64,000 nucleotides of DNA. It comes from Bacillota bacterium. Its GTDB lineage: Bacteria; Bacillota; Sulfobacillia; RBS10-35; Bu92. Positions 34,576-42,555 of the stretch are shown here, one piece after another. Positions within the stretch are counted from its first letter, which is position 1; each line of letters opens with the position of its first letter. Under the pieces are notes generated by a model. The model was not told the DNA's origin. It was given only the letters and a program-made list of their open reading frames with translations, and did no database searches. A program made the translations under genes and the position numbers. The stretch spans positions 62,001-126,000 of the forward strand of contig JADBKN010000051.1 of assembly GCA_014896375.1 (NCBI GenBank). Reading direction: 5' to 3'.

Positions 34576-35274
34576 TCACCGGTCGGCTCCGGCGTCCGCG
34601 GGGGTGCGGAGCACGTAGCCGACGCCGCGGACGGTGTGGATCAGCTTCCAGCCGAACGGCTCCTCAAGCTTGGCGCGCAGGTAGCGGACGTACACGTCGA
34701 CCACGTTGGAATCGCCGATGTAGTCGTACCCCCAGACGCGGTTCATCAGGGTTTCACGGCTCAGCACCACGTTCTTGTGGCGGAGGAAACACTCCAGAAG
34801 CGCGAACTCCGTCTTCGTCAGCTCCACCGGGACGCCGCGCACGGTCACGGAGTGCTGCTGCGGATCGAGGACGAGTTCTCCGGCGATGAGCTGCGGGGCG
34901 GCCTCGGCGATCCGGTGCCGCCGCAGGGCGGCGCGCAGGCGCGCGAGGAGCTCCTCGATGGCGAACGGCTTGGTCACGTAATCATCGGCGCCGGCGTCCA
35001 GCCCGCCGATCTTGTCGGTGAGCCCATCCCGCGCCGTGAGCATGAGGATGGGGATCGCGGACGCCTGGCGCGCCCGCCGGCACACCTCCACGCCGTTCAA
35101 GCCGGGCAGCATCACATCTAGGATGGCGGCGTCGCAGCGCCCTTCGAGGATCACATCCAGCGCCGCTCGCCCGTCCGCGGCTTCGACGACGTCGTAGCCC
35201 TCATGCTGCAGCTCGAGCACCAGGAAACGGCGCAGGTCCGGCTCGTCCTCGGCCACGAGAATGGAAGCGGGCAT
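34576..35274 (-). CDS. OmpR-family response regulator
   Basis: A 232-residue regulator. Receiver domain (1-120) with acidic pair E9-D10, phospho-acceptor Asp53 in AAILDVMLPG, Thr in LMLTARD and Lys in YVTKPFAIEEL. The C-terminal winged helix (135-228) has VELTKTEFALLECFLRHKN and VWGYDYIGDSNVVDVYVRYLRAKLEE. The ATG at 35274 has AGGAGG and GGGGGAG upstream. Co-transcribed with the kinase gene. A perfect inverted repeat 63-85 bp upstream may be its own target site. Confidence 0.93.
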   Translation of the reverse strand: MPASILVAEDEPDLRRFLVLELQHEGYDVVEAADGRAALDVILEGRCDAAILDVMLPGLNGVEVCRRARQASAIPILMLTARDGLTDKIGGLDAGADDYVTKPFAIEELLARLRAALRRHRIAEAAPQLIAGELVLDPQQHSVTVRGVPVELTKTEFALLECFLRHKNVVLSRETLMNRVWGYDYIGDSNVVDVYVRYLRAKLEEPFGWKLIHTVRGVGYVLRTPADAGADR

Positions 35275-35337
35275 GTCTCCCCCACACCTCCTGAAGGGCG
35301 CCGGAGGGGGCGGCGCCCCCGGCCGTCCCGTCCGGCC

Positions 35338-35359
35338 CCGTGAGATCATTGTCTCACGG
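35338..35359. promoter_or_regulatory. 8-bp inverted repeat upstream of the response regulator
   Basis: CCGTGAGA (35338-35345) and TCTCACGG (35352-35359) with a TCATTG spacer, between the acidic secreted protein gene and the response regulator gene. A likely operator. OmpR-type regulators more often use direct repeats, so another factor may bind. Confidence 0.4.
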
Positions 35360-35379
35360 CGCGCCGCTGGAGACGTGCG

Positions 35380-35435
35380 CCGGCCGGGGGAGACGGAAAG
35401 CAACCGCCCGCCCTTGCGGGCGCGGCGGTCGCTAT
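35380..35435 (-). terminator. GC hairpin after the acidic secreted protein gene
   Basis: On the minus strand GCCCGC and GCGGGC pair around AAGG, with an outer ACC/GGT match, followed by TTGCTTTCC. It lies 20-60 bp after the stop at 35451. The T-run is interrupted, so the call is tentative. Confidence 0.4.
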
Positions 35436-35450
35436 GGAGGAGCCGGGTAT

Positions 35451-35855
35451 TCACTTCCCGGTGGCCGCCTGGCCGGCATCGCCCGCGTCCGTCTCTCCCG
35501 CGTCCTGGTGGTCGCCCTGGGCCTCTACCTGGGCGTTGTCGCCGGCACCTTCGGCTCCGTCGTTGTGTCCGGACTCGTTCTCCACGTTGCCCTGCTCGCC
35601 GTCTTGGGCGTTGTCCTGCTCTCCGTTGTCGACGTTGCCCTGTGCGCCGTCTTCCACCTGACCCTCGTCATCCGGGGCGGCCTGCTCGCCCTCCTGAACG
35701 TCGGCCTCGGCGGTGCCGGCGGTGGCGGCTTCACTCGGCTGGACGGCGGCCGGATGCTCCGATGTCCCCGCCTTCGCAAAGACGGCATGCGCGCCGGCGC
35801 CGCCCGCGGCCAGGAGAAGCATCAACCCTGTGACGAGCGCAACAACCTTCTTCAT
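35451..35855 (-). CDS. Secreted acidic low-complexity repeat protein
   Basis: A 134-residue protein with a clear signal peptide (MKKVVALVTGLMLLLAAGGA). The rest is nearly all Gly, Glu, Asp, Gln, Asn and Ala, with an imperfect repeat of the form DNGEQDNAQ and DGEQGNVEN, no aromatic residues and a strong negative charge. There is no Cys for lipidation. The ATG has the consensus AGGAGGTGATCGC before it, predicting high translation. It precedes the two-component genes on the same strand, so it may be a target or accessory of that system. Function unknown; calcium binding or envelope buffering are guesses. The opposite strand has a long open frame that is a shadow of the repeat. Confidence 0.7.
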   Translation of the reverse strand: MKKVVALVTGLMLLLAAGGAGAHAVFAKAGTSEHPAAVQPSEAATAGTAEADVQEGEQAAPDDEGQVEDGAQGNVDNGEQDNAQDGEQGNVENESGHNDGAEGAGDNAQVEAQGDHQDAGETDAGDAGQAATGK

Positions 35856-35993
35856 GCGATCACCTCCTCTCCGGTCATGGGGTGACTCACGCCCATGACC
35901 ATCATCGAGAAGCGCGGTTAGGCGGCCGTTAGGGGAAGATTAGAGGTCGATGAGAGCGGCGCGGTCTGCCATGGGTGTGATCATGCGCTGCGG

Positions 35994-36956
35994 TCAGGCG
36001 TCTCTCAGATACGCGATGGCGTCCGTCGTCATCGCAAGCGGCTCGAAGCCGAACGCGCGGCGCACCGAATCCGGATCCGTGACATTGTCGAAGGCGAGCT
36101 GCGCCAGCTCATCCGCCGTGACGGGCGGGTCCGGCAAAAGGCGCGCCATGACCGGCACGACGGGGCGCATGAGCCACACGGGGACCGGCACGGGGAGGCG
36201 CCGCAGGCCGAGGGCCTCCATGACGCGCTCCAGGATCTCGCGGTACGTGAGCCGCTCCGGGCCCCCGAGCTCATACACGCGCCCGGCGTGCGCCTCGTCC
36301 GCCAGGGAGGCGACGATGCAGCGCGCCACGTCGTCGGCGGCGATCGGCTGGAACCGCGTGCGGCCGCCCGCAGGCAGGGGCACGAAGGGCGGCGGCGTCA
36401 TGCGCAGCGACTGCACGATCCGGTCGAGGAAGCCGAAGCCCTCGCCGAACATCACCGACGGGCGCAAGACCGTCCACTGCAAGCGCGACTCGCGCACCGC
36501 CTGCTCGCCGAGCCACTTGGAGTAGACATAACGAAGGTGAGGGTCGTCCCGCACGCCGAGGGCGCTCACGTGCACGATGCGCCGGACGCCCTGCCGCTCC
36601 GCGGCCGCGACCACGTTGCGCGTCCCCTCCACGTTGACGGTGTGGAAGGTGGCGCCGCCGCGCTCCCGGATGACGGCCACGAGGTGGACGACGGCCTCCG
36701 CTCCCTCAAGCGCGCGCTCCAGCGCGGCGCGGTCGCGGACGTCGGCGACGGCCATCTCCACGCCGCGCAGCGCCCCCGTGAGGGGCGCCACACCCACGCC
36801 GCTGGGCCGGGCGCCGCGCGCAGCGGAACGGCCGGCCGCGGCGGTATCGCCCGGCGCGGCGCGGAGCACGGCCCGTACGTGGTGCCCGGCCTCCCGCAGC
36901 TGCCGCACGACCCGCCGCCCAAGATATCCGCCTGCACCCGTCACGACGACGTTCAT
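35994..36956 (-). CDS. NAD(P)-binding epimerase-like protein (NDUFA9 / NmrA-like)
   Basis: A 320-residue extended SDR protein. Rossmann motif TGAGGYLGRRVVRQL at residues 6-20, then VNVEGTRNVVAAAERQGVRR, with YSKWLGEQAV supplying the Y-x-x-x-K pair. It resembles the complex I NDUFA9-like and NmrA-like group with a C-terminal domain. Substrate unknown. The start overlaps the stop of the GbsR-type regulator by 4 bp (ATGA), so the two are co-expressed. Confidence 0.82.
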   Translation of the reverse strand: MNVVVTGAGGYLGRRVVRQLREAGHHVRAVLRAAPGDTAAAGRSAARGARPSGVGVAPLTGALRGVEMAVADVRDRAALERALEGAEAVVHLVAVIRERGGATFHTVNVEGTRNVVAAAERQGVRRIVHVSALGVRDDPHLRYVYSKWLGEQAVRESRLQWTVLRPSVMFGEGFGFLDRIVQSLRMTPPPFVPLPAGGRTRFQPIAADDVARCIVASLADEAHAGRVYELGGPERLTYREILERVMEALGLRRLPVPVPVWLMRPVVPVMARLLPDPPVTADELAQLAFDNVTDPDSVRRAFGFEPLAMTTDAIAYLRDA

Positions 36957-37549
36957 CGTCCAACCCCTCCCTTTCCGTCGCCCGCGGCGGCCCGCGCGAG
37001 GTCGGCGAGCGCCGCCGCGAAGCGTTCCAACTCCCGCGGCTGAAGGCGCACGAGAGCGTCCACCACGTCATCCAGCGCCCGGTAGAAATCGCGCAGGGCG
37101 CGGACACGCCGCAGGGCGTGCGCGGCCTCCGCCGCCTCGGGATCCCCGGGTTCCGCGTCCGCAGCTGCGTCCCCAGCCGCGGCCGCCAGCGCCGCCTCGG
37201 CCTCCTCCACCAGGCGGAAGGACGCCTCGAACTCCGGCCTCTGGCGCCGGCTCAGGACGGCCAGGCCGATGCGCCAAAAGTCGGTCTCCGCCTCGAAATA
37301 CACGCGGCGGTCCGCGCGCCGCCAGGAGCGGCGCACCATGCCGAGCTGCTCCAGCGGCCGCACGGCGAGGCTGACGGCTCCCTTGGTGACGCCCAGCGCC
37401 TCAGCCACCTCTGTGAGGCTCAGCGGCCGGCCGGCCAGGTAGAGCACGGCGTAGATCTCCCCGGGCGCCTTGCCGAGGCCCCAGAAGGCGCTCTGGCGGC
37501 CGAGTGCCTCTATCAGGAGCTCTCGCGCGCGATGAGCGGCGCCGGCCAT
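36953..37549 (-). CDS. GbsR/MarR-type transcriptional regulator
   Basis: A 198-residue regulator. Residues 10-90 form a winged helix (LSLTEVAEALGVTKGAVSLAVRPLEQLGMVRR) of the GbsR type, with a characteristic N-terminal GLGKAPGEIYAVLYLAGRPLS. The C-terminal half is helical and Ala-rich. GbsR proteins control osmoprotectant uptake and other genes. The ATG at 37549 has GGAAGGAGGG upstream; a longer frame to 37633 lacks a ribosome site. Probably autoregulated by the inverted repeat at its promoter. Confidence 0.82.
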   Translation of the reverse strand: MAGAAHRARELLIEALGRQSAFWGLGKAPGEIYAVLYLAGRPLSLTEVAEALGVTKGAVSLAVRPLEQLGMVRRSWRRADRRVYFEAETDFWRIGLAVLSRRQRPEFEASFRLVEEAEAALAAAAGDAAADAEPGDPEAAEAAHALRRVRALRDFYRALDDVVDALVRLQPRELERFAAALADLARAAAGDGKGGVGR

Positions 37550-37592
37550 GGGTGGATCCCTCCTTCCGTAGATAGCATACGCCAAACGGAGG

Positions 37593-37618
37593 TCACGTTG
37601 AAAACGATTTAAACGTGA
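37593..37618. promoter_or_regulatory. Inverted repeat at the GbsR-type promoter
   Basis: TCACGTT (37593-37599) and AACGTGA (37612-37618) with a 12-nt AT-rich spacer, about 45-70 bp upstream of the regulator start and next to a possible -10 TATGCT on the minus strand near 37578. Fits an autoregulatory operator. Confidence 0.45.
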
Positions 37619-37770
37619 ACCGACACCGCGCACCCACCCCGGCGGCCGGCGCCGGCACGCGCCCGTCCGCCCGCGCCCGTCCGCCCGCGCCCGGCCGCCC
37701 CCGCGGCCCGGGCACGAACCCGACCGGCCATACCGACCGCGCGCCGCGGCGAATCTGCTACCATGGCCGT

Positions 37771-38700
37771 ATGAGCCTGGAACCGCAAACAGCGACGCAG
37801 CCCAGCCGCATCCGCCTCATCGCGCTGGACCTGGACGACACCCTCCTCGGCCGGGACGGCCGCATCCACCCCGCGGATCTCGCCGCGCTGCACGCCGCAC
37901 GGCGCCGCGGGGTGCGCCTCGTGGTCGCCACCGGGCGCACGTGGGCGGCCTGCCGCGAATACGTCGCCCAGCTGGGGCCGGACGTGCCGGCCATCACCAC
38001 GGGCGGTGCGCTGGTGCAGGACCCGGACGGGCGCCTCTTGGAGAGCTGGCGCCTGCCGGCTGAGGTGGCGCGGGAGGCCGTGGCCTGGGCGGACGCGCAC
38101 GGCGTTCCGGTGCGCGTCGACCTGGACGACGCCTTCCTCTTCAACCGCCATCCGGGCAGCGACTTCTGGAATCCGGACAGCCCGCCGTACCAGCTGCGCC
38201 CCTTCGAGCGCGTGGTGGACGGTCTCGCCCGCTCCCTGGACCGCGACCCGTTCCAGGTGGTGGCCGTGGGGCGGGCGACGGTGCGGGGCCTTCTGCGCGC
38301 GTTCGGGCATCTTGAAGGCGAGATCCGCCTTCTGGCGCTGCCGGACCGCGATGACCCGACGGTGTTGCACATCACGCACCGCCTCGCCACGAAGGGCCTG
38401 GCCCTGGCGTGGCTCTGCGAGCGCCTCGGCATCCCGCGGGAGGCCACCATGGCGTTCGGCGACGGCATCAATGACCTGCCCATGCTGAGCTTCGCGGGCG
38501 TCGCCGTGGCGCCGGAGCACGGCGTGCCGGCGGCGCGCTTTCTCGCGGACGACGTCCTCCGGGGGCCGGGCGGTTTCGCGGAAGTGTTGCGCCGCCACGG
38601 GGTGATCTCCGAGGAGGACGCGGCAGGCGCGGAGGGCCGCGCAGCGGAGGCGGACGTGGACGGCCGCGCGGCCGAGGCGGACGGCCGGGCGGCCGACTGA
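37771..38700 (+). CDS. HAD superfamily hydrolase (Cof type)
   Basis: A 309-residue phosphatase. Motif I DLDDTLLGRDG near residue 20, motif II VVATGRTW, and motif III/IV MAFGDGINDLPMLSFAGVAVA. The large insert between them is the type IIB cap of Cof-like sugar or flavin phosphatases. The last 30 residues repeat GRAAEAD and look disordered. A TACCAT hexamer ending 7 bp before the ATG suggests a leaderless or near-leaderless transcript, and no SD is present. Substrate unknown. Confidence 0.88.
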   Translation: MSLEPQTATQPSRIRLIALDLDDTLLGRDGRIHPADLAALHAARRRGVRLVVATGRTWAACREYVAQLGPDVPAITTGGALVQDPDGRLLESWRLPAEVAREAVAWADAHGVPVRVDLDDAFLFNRHPGSDFWNPDSPPYQLRPFERVVDGLARSLDRDPFQVVAVGRATVRGLLRAFGHLEGEIRLLALPDRDDPTVLHITHRLATKGLALAWLCERLGIPREATMAFGDGINDLPMLSFAGVAVAPEHGVPAARFLADDVLRGPGGFAEVLRRHGVISEEDAAGAEGRAAEADVDGRAAEADGRAAD

Positions 38701-38779
38701 CGCCGCCCAAGAGGCCGCCGTACGGGGCAACGCAGGGACGGCGGCCCAGCGGCCACGCAATTCGGTGGGAGGCGAAGCG

Positions 38780-40096
38780 ATGGCGCGCGCGTTGACGGTC
38801 TACCTCTTCGGTGTGTTCGTCGGGGCCTTGGACATGAGCGTCATCGGGCCGGCCTTTCCCCTGATCGCGCGGGATTTCGGCATCTCCCTCACGTGGGACG
38901 CGTGGACGGTGACGGCGTACACCGTCGCCTACGCGACGGCCACGGTGCTCGCGGGGGCGCTGGGCGACCGCTACGGCCGCCGCCTGCTCTTCGCCCTGGG
39001 GATGCTGCTCTTCGGGGCCGGGTCGGCCGTGGCGGCGGCGTCGGGCACGTTCGCGGCCTTCCTCCTCGGCCGCGCGGTGCAGGGCGCCGGCGCGGGCACG
39101 ATCTTCCCCAACGCCCAGGCCGAGGGCGTGCGCTTCTTCCCCGAGGGGCGGCGCGGGCTGGCGCTCGGCATCTTCGGCGCCGTCTTCGGCCTCGCGAGCA
39201 TCATCGGGCCGAACGTCGGCGGGGCGCTGGCGCAGGCCTTCGGCTGGCCCGCGATCTTCCTCGTGAACATCCCCCTGGCGGCGGTGGTGCTGCTGCTCGT
39301 GCCCACGCTGCCGGCGACGCCGGGGCACGGCCGGGAGCTGCCGGACGTGGTCGGCGGGCTGGCCTTCGCCGGCACCGTGGCCGGCCTGCTCCTGGGCTTG
39401 ACGTTCGGCGGTGCGGCGCGCTCCCGCTGGACGGCGTGGGCCGCCGCCGCGCTGTTCGCGGCCCTCTTCGCCTACCGGCAGCGGCGCGCGCGCACACCCT
39501 TCCTCGACACCGGCGCCATCACCGGCACGGCGGGCGCGACGCTGGTGGCCGGCGCGGCGATCGTCGGCCTCGACATGGCGGCCGCCGTCTTCGTGCCCGG
39601 CCTGGCGCAGCGCGCGCTTCACTTCAGCGTGTTCGGGTCGGGGCTGGCGGTGATGCCGGCCGCCGTCTCCGGGGCCGTGCTCGCCGGCGTTGGCGGCGTG
39701 CTCGTCGACCGCATCGGACCGCGGCGCGTGCTGCAGATCGGCCTGGCCGCGGGCGCGGTGGGCGGCGTGCTGCTCGCGCTGCCGCATCTCACGGTGGCGC
39801 GCTTCATGGTGGCGATGGCCTTCTTCGGCATGGGCACGGCCTTCACGATGGGCGCGCCCCTCAACCGCATCGCGCTCGCGCTCTACCGTGACGAGCGGGC
39901 GGGGGAGGCGCTTTCCCTCGTGGCCGTGTTCCGCACGATCGGCCTTGCGGCGGGGCCGGTGCTGCTCGCGGTGGCGGCGCGGCACGCCGGGGACGCGGGC
40001 CTCTTCGGTACGGTCACGCTCGCGTCGCTCGCGGGGATCCTTCTCTTCAGCCGCGTGCGCGACGTCCGCGCGGCCGCGGGGGAGGCGGCGTCGTGA
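38780..40096 (+). CDS. MFS drug-efflux-type transporter
   Basis: A 438-residue protein with about 12-14 helices. N terminus GALDMSVIGPAFPLIARDFG and loop GALGDRYGRRLLFALG are the DHA motifs A and D1; GRAVQGAGAGTIFPNAQA is motif C-like. It resembles proton-coupled multidrug exporters of the EmrB/QacA group but is shorter. The ATG at 38780 has GGGAGG 9 nt upstream. The 3' end lies in a 29-bp tandem duplication shared with the start of the PAP2 gene. Confidence 0.85.
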   Translation: MARALTVYLFGVFVGALDMSVIGPAFPLIARDFGISLTWDAWTVTAYTVAYATATVLAGALGDRYGRRLLFALGMLLFGAGSAVAAASGTFAAFLLGRAVQGAGAGTIFPNAQAEGVRFFPEGRRGLALGIFGAVFGLASIIGPNVGGALAQAFGWPAIFLVNIPLAAVVLLLVPTLPATPGHGRELPDVVGGLAFAGTVAGLLLGLTFGGAARSRWTAWAAAALFAALFAYRQRRARTPFLDTGAITGTAGATLVAGAAIVGLDMAAAVFVPGLAQRALHFSVFGSGLAVMPAAVSGAVLAGVGGVLVDRIGPRRVLQIGLAAGAVGGVLLALPHLTVARFMVAMAFFGMGTAFTMGAPLNRIALALYRDERAGEALSLVAVFRTIGLAAGPVLLAVAARHAGDAGLFGTVTLASLAGILLFSRVRDVRAAAGEAAS

Positions 40097-40139
40097 TGGG
40101 CGTGCCGGCGGGGGAGGCGTCGTGATGGGCGTGCCGGCG
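40082..40139 (+). repeat. Tandem 29-bp duplication at the MFS / PAP2 junction
   Basis: TCGTGATGGGCGTGCCGGCG occurs at 40091 and again at 40120, period 29, with GGAGGCG before each copy. The first copy contains the MFS stop, the second the PAP2 start with its SD GGGGAGGCG. The copies are almost identical, so the duplication is recent. Confidence 0.75.
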
Positions 40140-41435
40140 ATCGACCTGTCCATCGAACGGTCGGTGACGAGCCTCGCCGGACACCACGCGTGGCTCGACG
40201 CGCTCGGCATCCTCTTCGGCCAGTACGGGCCCCTTCTCATGCTGCTCCTATGGGTGGCCGTCTGGTTCGGCAGCGCGCGCCGCCGCGGGGCGGAGGAGGA
40301 GGCGGGCGTGGACAAGGGCGCGGAGCCGGGCGGCGGCGTGGAAGTGGCCGGGCGCTCGGTGAGGTTGGCGGTGATCGACGCGATGTGGGCGGGGATCGCG
40401 GCCCTCGCGGTCAACGCGCTCTTGTCCCACCTTTGGTACCGCCCGCGCCCGTTCGTCGCGGATCCTCACCTCTTCCGGGCGCTTGTGCCTCATAGCGCGG
40501 ACAGCTCGTTCCCGAGCGATCACGCGGCGCTGGCCTTCGCGTGGGCGACGGTCGCCCTCCTCGCGCGGCTGCGCCTCCGCGGCTGGATACTGGCGCTGGC
40601 CGCGCTGACGGGCGCCGGCCGCCTCTACTTGGGTGTGCACTGGCCGAGCGACGTGGCCGCGGCGGCAGTCGTCGGCGCCCTCGCCGCGGCCGCGCTGTGG
40701 CGGGCGCGCGCGTGGCTGCGGCCGGTGAGCCGGCGGCTGGTGCGCATCGGCGAGCGCATCACGTGGAGGGGCTGCCCGGGCCGGGCGCGCGTCGAGCCGC
40801 CGCCCGCGCTCGCCGCCCGTGGCGTCGCCCTCGCCCGCGGCGCCGCGCCACTGCCTTCTCCCTCGCCGCGAGCGCCGCCGCCGAACGTCGCGAGCGGCCG
40901 CCGGCATCAGCCCGTGCCGCCGCGGCGTTCGCCGGGCGCACGGCAGGCCACGCGATCCCCAGCCCCACACCGGCCGCCACCAGCGACGCCACCGGCAGCG
41001 CATAAACGCACGCGTCCGCCACCGCCCGCTCCGACGGCGCCGAGCGCGGCGGCGAGGGCCGCCGATGCCCTCGCAGATGCCGACGGCCTCGCCGCTCTCG
41101 CGCGGCGTGCGGTACGCGCGAGCCAGCCCATCGCACCAAACCGTCACGAGCGGAGTACATGGGCGCCAACATGCGACCGCCGTGACAGCGGATCGCGCAC
41201 GGCGATGCTCACCGCGAACATCAGGACGTACCCCAGCGCGCCAGCGCGCAGCACGCGCTCGGGCCGTACCGGTCGGCCAGCCGGCCGACCGGCCCGAGGA
41301 CGGCGCGATCCCCAACGCGCTTCCAGAGGCGGCCAGGATAAACCCCACATAGTCCTTAGCGTGCAGGTGCTCGGTGGTGCAGCCGAGAAGGGGCGAAGAA
41401 CGCCTCGCTGGCCTGGAGCGCCACGAACAGTATAA
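40125..41435 (+). CDS. PAP2 family phosphatase with an anomalous C-terminal extension
   Basis: The first 215 residues are a membrane PAP2 phosphatase of the undecaprenyl-diphosphatase BcrC type: YRPRPF near residue 106, SFPSDHA near 127 and GRLYLGVHWPSDVAAA near 165 supply the three catalytic motifs. It recycles the lipid carrier of wall synthesis or dephosphorylates a related lipid. Beyond about 40770 the frame runs for another 220 residues of Pro/Arg/Ala-rich sequence that is antisense to a decayed MFS gene and is unlike any PAP2 protein. The original stop was probably lost by deletion or frameshift. The ATG at 40125 (or GTG 40122) follows GGGGAGGCG. Confidence 0.78.
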   Translation: MGVPAIDLSIERSVTSLAGHHAWLDALGILFGQYGPLLMLLLWVAVWFGSARRRGAEEEAGVDKGAEPGGGVEVAGRSVRLAVIDAMWAGIAALAVNALLSHLWYRPRPFVADPHLFRALVPHSADSSFPSDHAALAFAWATVALLARLRLRGWILALAALTGAGRLYLGVHWPSDVAAAAVVGALAAAALWRARAWLRPVSRRLVRIGERITWRGCPGRARVEPPPALAARGVALARGAAPLPSPSPRAPPPNVASGRRHQPVPPRRSPGARQATRSPAPHRPPPATPPAAHKRTRPPPPAPTAPSAAARAADALADADGLAALARRAVRASQPIAPNRHERSTWAPTCDRRDSGSRTAMLTANIRTYPSAPARSTRSGRTGRPAGRPARGRRDPQRASRGGQDKPHIVLSVQVLGGAAEKGRRTPRWPGAPRTV

Positions 41436-41927
41436 CTGGCGCACGCAGAGGCCGGCGGAGAGGCTGCCCGCGAACCACCCGCCCGTGCGTGCGCGGTAGA
41501 AGCCGGCGGCCGCCTGGGCCGGCCGGTCGGGGTGACGCAGCGTCAGCCACGTCGGAGCGAGCGCCGGCACAGCCGCGAGCGCGGCCGTCGTGGCCACGGC
41601 CTCGGCGAGGAACGCCGCCGCGCCCCGGGTGACGGAGAGCGCCGCGAGGCCCATCGCCATGAGCCCCAAGCCGCACGCGGCCAGCGCCAGCGGCCGGCCC
41701 GTGCGATCTCCCTGCCGCCCCCAAGCCGCGGCCGCCACGAACGTGACGAAGGACGCGACACCCGTGGTCAACGTGACCCGCGAGAGGTGCGTCCATCCCA
41801 GCGCCTCGCGCATGAAGAGGGGGCCGTAGCCGTAGAACGCGGCGCCGAAGGCGCCTTCCGCCAGGGCGGCGCACAGCAGGGACACGTGTTCCCACTCGGT
41901 TCCGGCCAGCCTGCGCATGCGCCGCAT
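40840..41927 (-). pseudogene. Frameshifted MFS transporter
   Basis: Starting at ATG 41927 with GGGGAG upstream, about 160 residues of a normal MFS N-terminal half are readable (FYGYGPLFMREALGW, GRQGDRTGRPLALAACGLG), down to GLCVRQL near 41440. The reading frame then shifts: RYGPERVLRAGALGYVLMF-type sequence appears in other frames near 41144-41350, and ALPVASLVAAGVGLGIAW near 40980. At least two frameshifts are needed. It resembles the intact MFS gene at 25800-27035. Its 3' end collides with the convergent PAP2 gene. Confidence 0.75.
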
Positions 41928-42047
41928 CACTCCCCATGTATGGCCGTGAATGGCCGGCTTCCACCGTGAGATGTGCACGCTCCTCCAGTGGGCGATGCCG
42001 CGGTGACGATGCGCATCGCCGGGAGAGGAGACGCCCCGGCCGAGCAC

Positions 42048-42185
42048 GGTGGGCGCGCCACGCGCGACCGTGACACGCACGAGCGCCGACCGTCGCGCAG
42101 CACCGCGACGATGGCGCGCAACCGCGACGGTGGGGCGTACGACCGGGACGGCGGCGCGCGACCGCGACGGTGGCACGCACAGGAC
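42048..42185 (+). repeat. Degenerate tandem repeat, unit of about 20 bp
   Basis: Four clear units of the form CCGCGACGGTGGCGCGCGA start at 42101, 42120, 42141 and 42160, each 19-21 bp with a few changes, preceded by looser copies from 42048. Located between the MFS pseudogene and the AlkX-type gene. No coding sense. Confidence 0.65.
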
Positions 42186-42469
42186 CGTCCCTCGCACCAT
42201 CTGGGGCGGCGCGGCGCCGCAGCTCAGCCGCGGCTCAAAGGTTAGAGGCCGAAACGACTTTAAACGGGCCGAGAGGCCGGGATTTCGCGATGATAAGGCC
42301 TGGGAAGGCCTCATCCGACGCTGTGGTTGACATAACTCTACCTTCCGGTCACCTTCCAAGATTCAAAACAGCCTTATGGTCCCGGCCGCGCCGCAATCTG
42401 CTGCGGTTAGATGCGGTATAGGCCTTACGGCCGCCGCGGCGTTCAGGAGGACCGACGGGTGACGGCGAT
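42186..42469. other. AT-richer non-coding stretch with several palindromes
   Basis: No gene seen. Composition is less GC-rich than the surroundings. It has AGGCCT GGGA AGGCCT at 42297-42312 flanked by GATG/CATC, a TTGACA hexamer near 42328 without a matching -10, and an AGGAGG at 42435-42440 before a GTG that opens a frame antisense to the neighbouring gene. It may be the remains of a lost gene's promoter. Confidence 0.4.
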
Positions 42470-42520
42470 GGCCGGCGCTGCGCCGGCCAAACGGCGCGGG
42501 CCGCGGCCCACGGCCCGCGC
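42470..42520. terminator. Paired GC hairpins after the AlkX-type gene
   Basis: GGCCGGCG (42470-42477) pairs with CGCCGGCC (42481-42488) around CTG, and GCGCGGGCC (42494-42502) pairs with GGCCCGCGC (42512-42520). They sit 36-86 bp after the stop of the minus-strand gene at 42556. No T-run, so factor-dependent or structural. Confidence 0.45.
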
Positions 42521-42555
42521 CGCCGCCCCGCGCCCGCACCCCGGACCCCCGCCCC

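Noticed and set aside
35282-35330. Riboswitch before the response regulator
   Set aside because: Only GC-rich simple sequence; no recognisable conserved core.
35340-35885. Plus-strand frame of 181 codons with hydrophobic character
   Set aside because: It is the complement of the acidic repeat gene, whose strong SD and signal peptide lie on the other strand.
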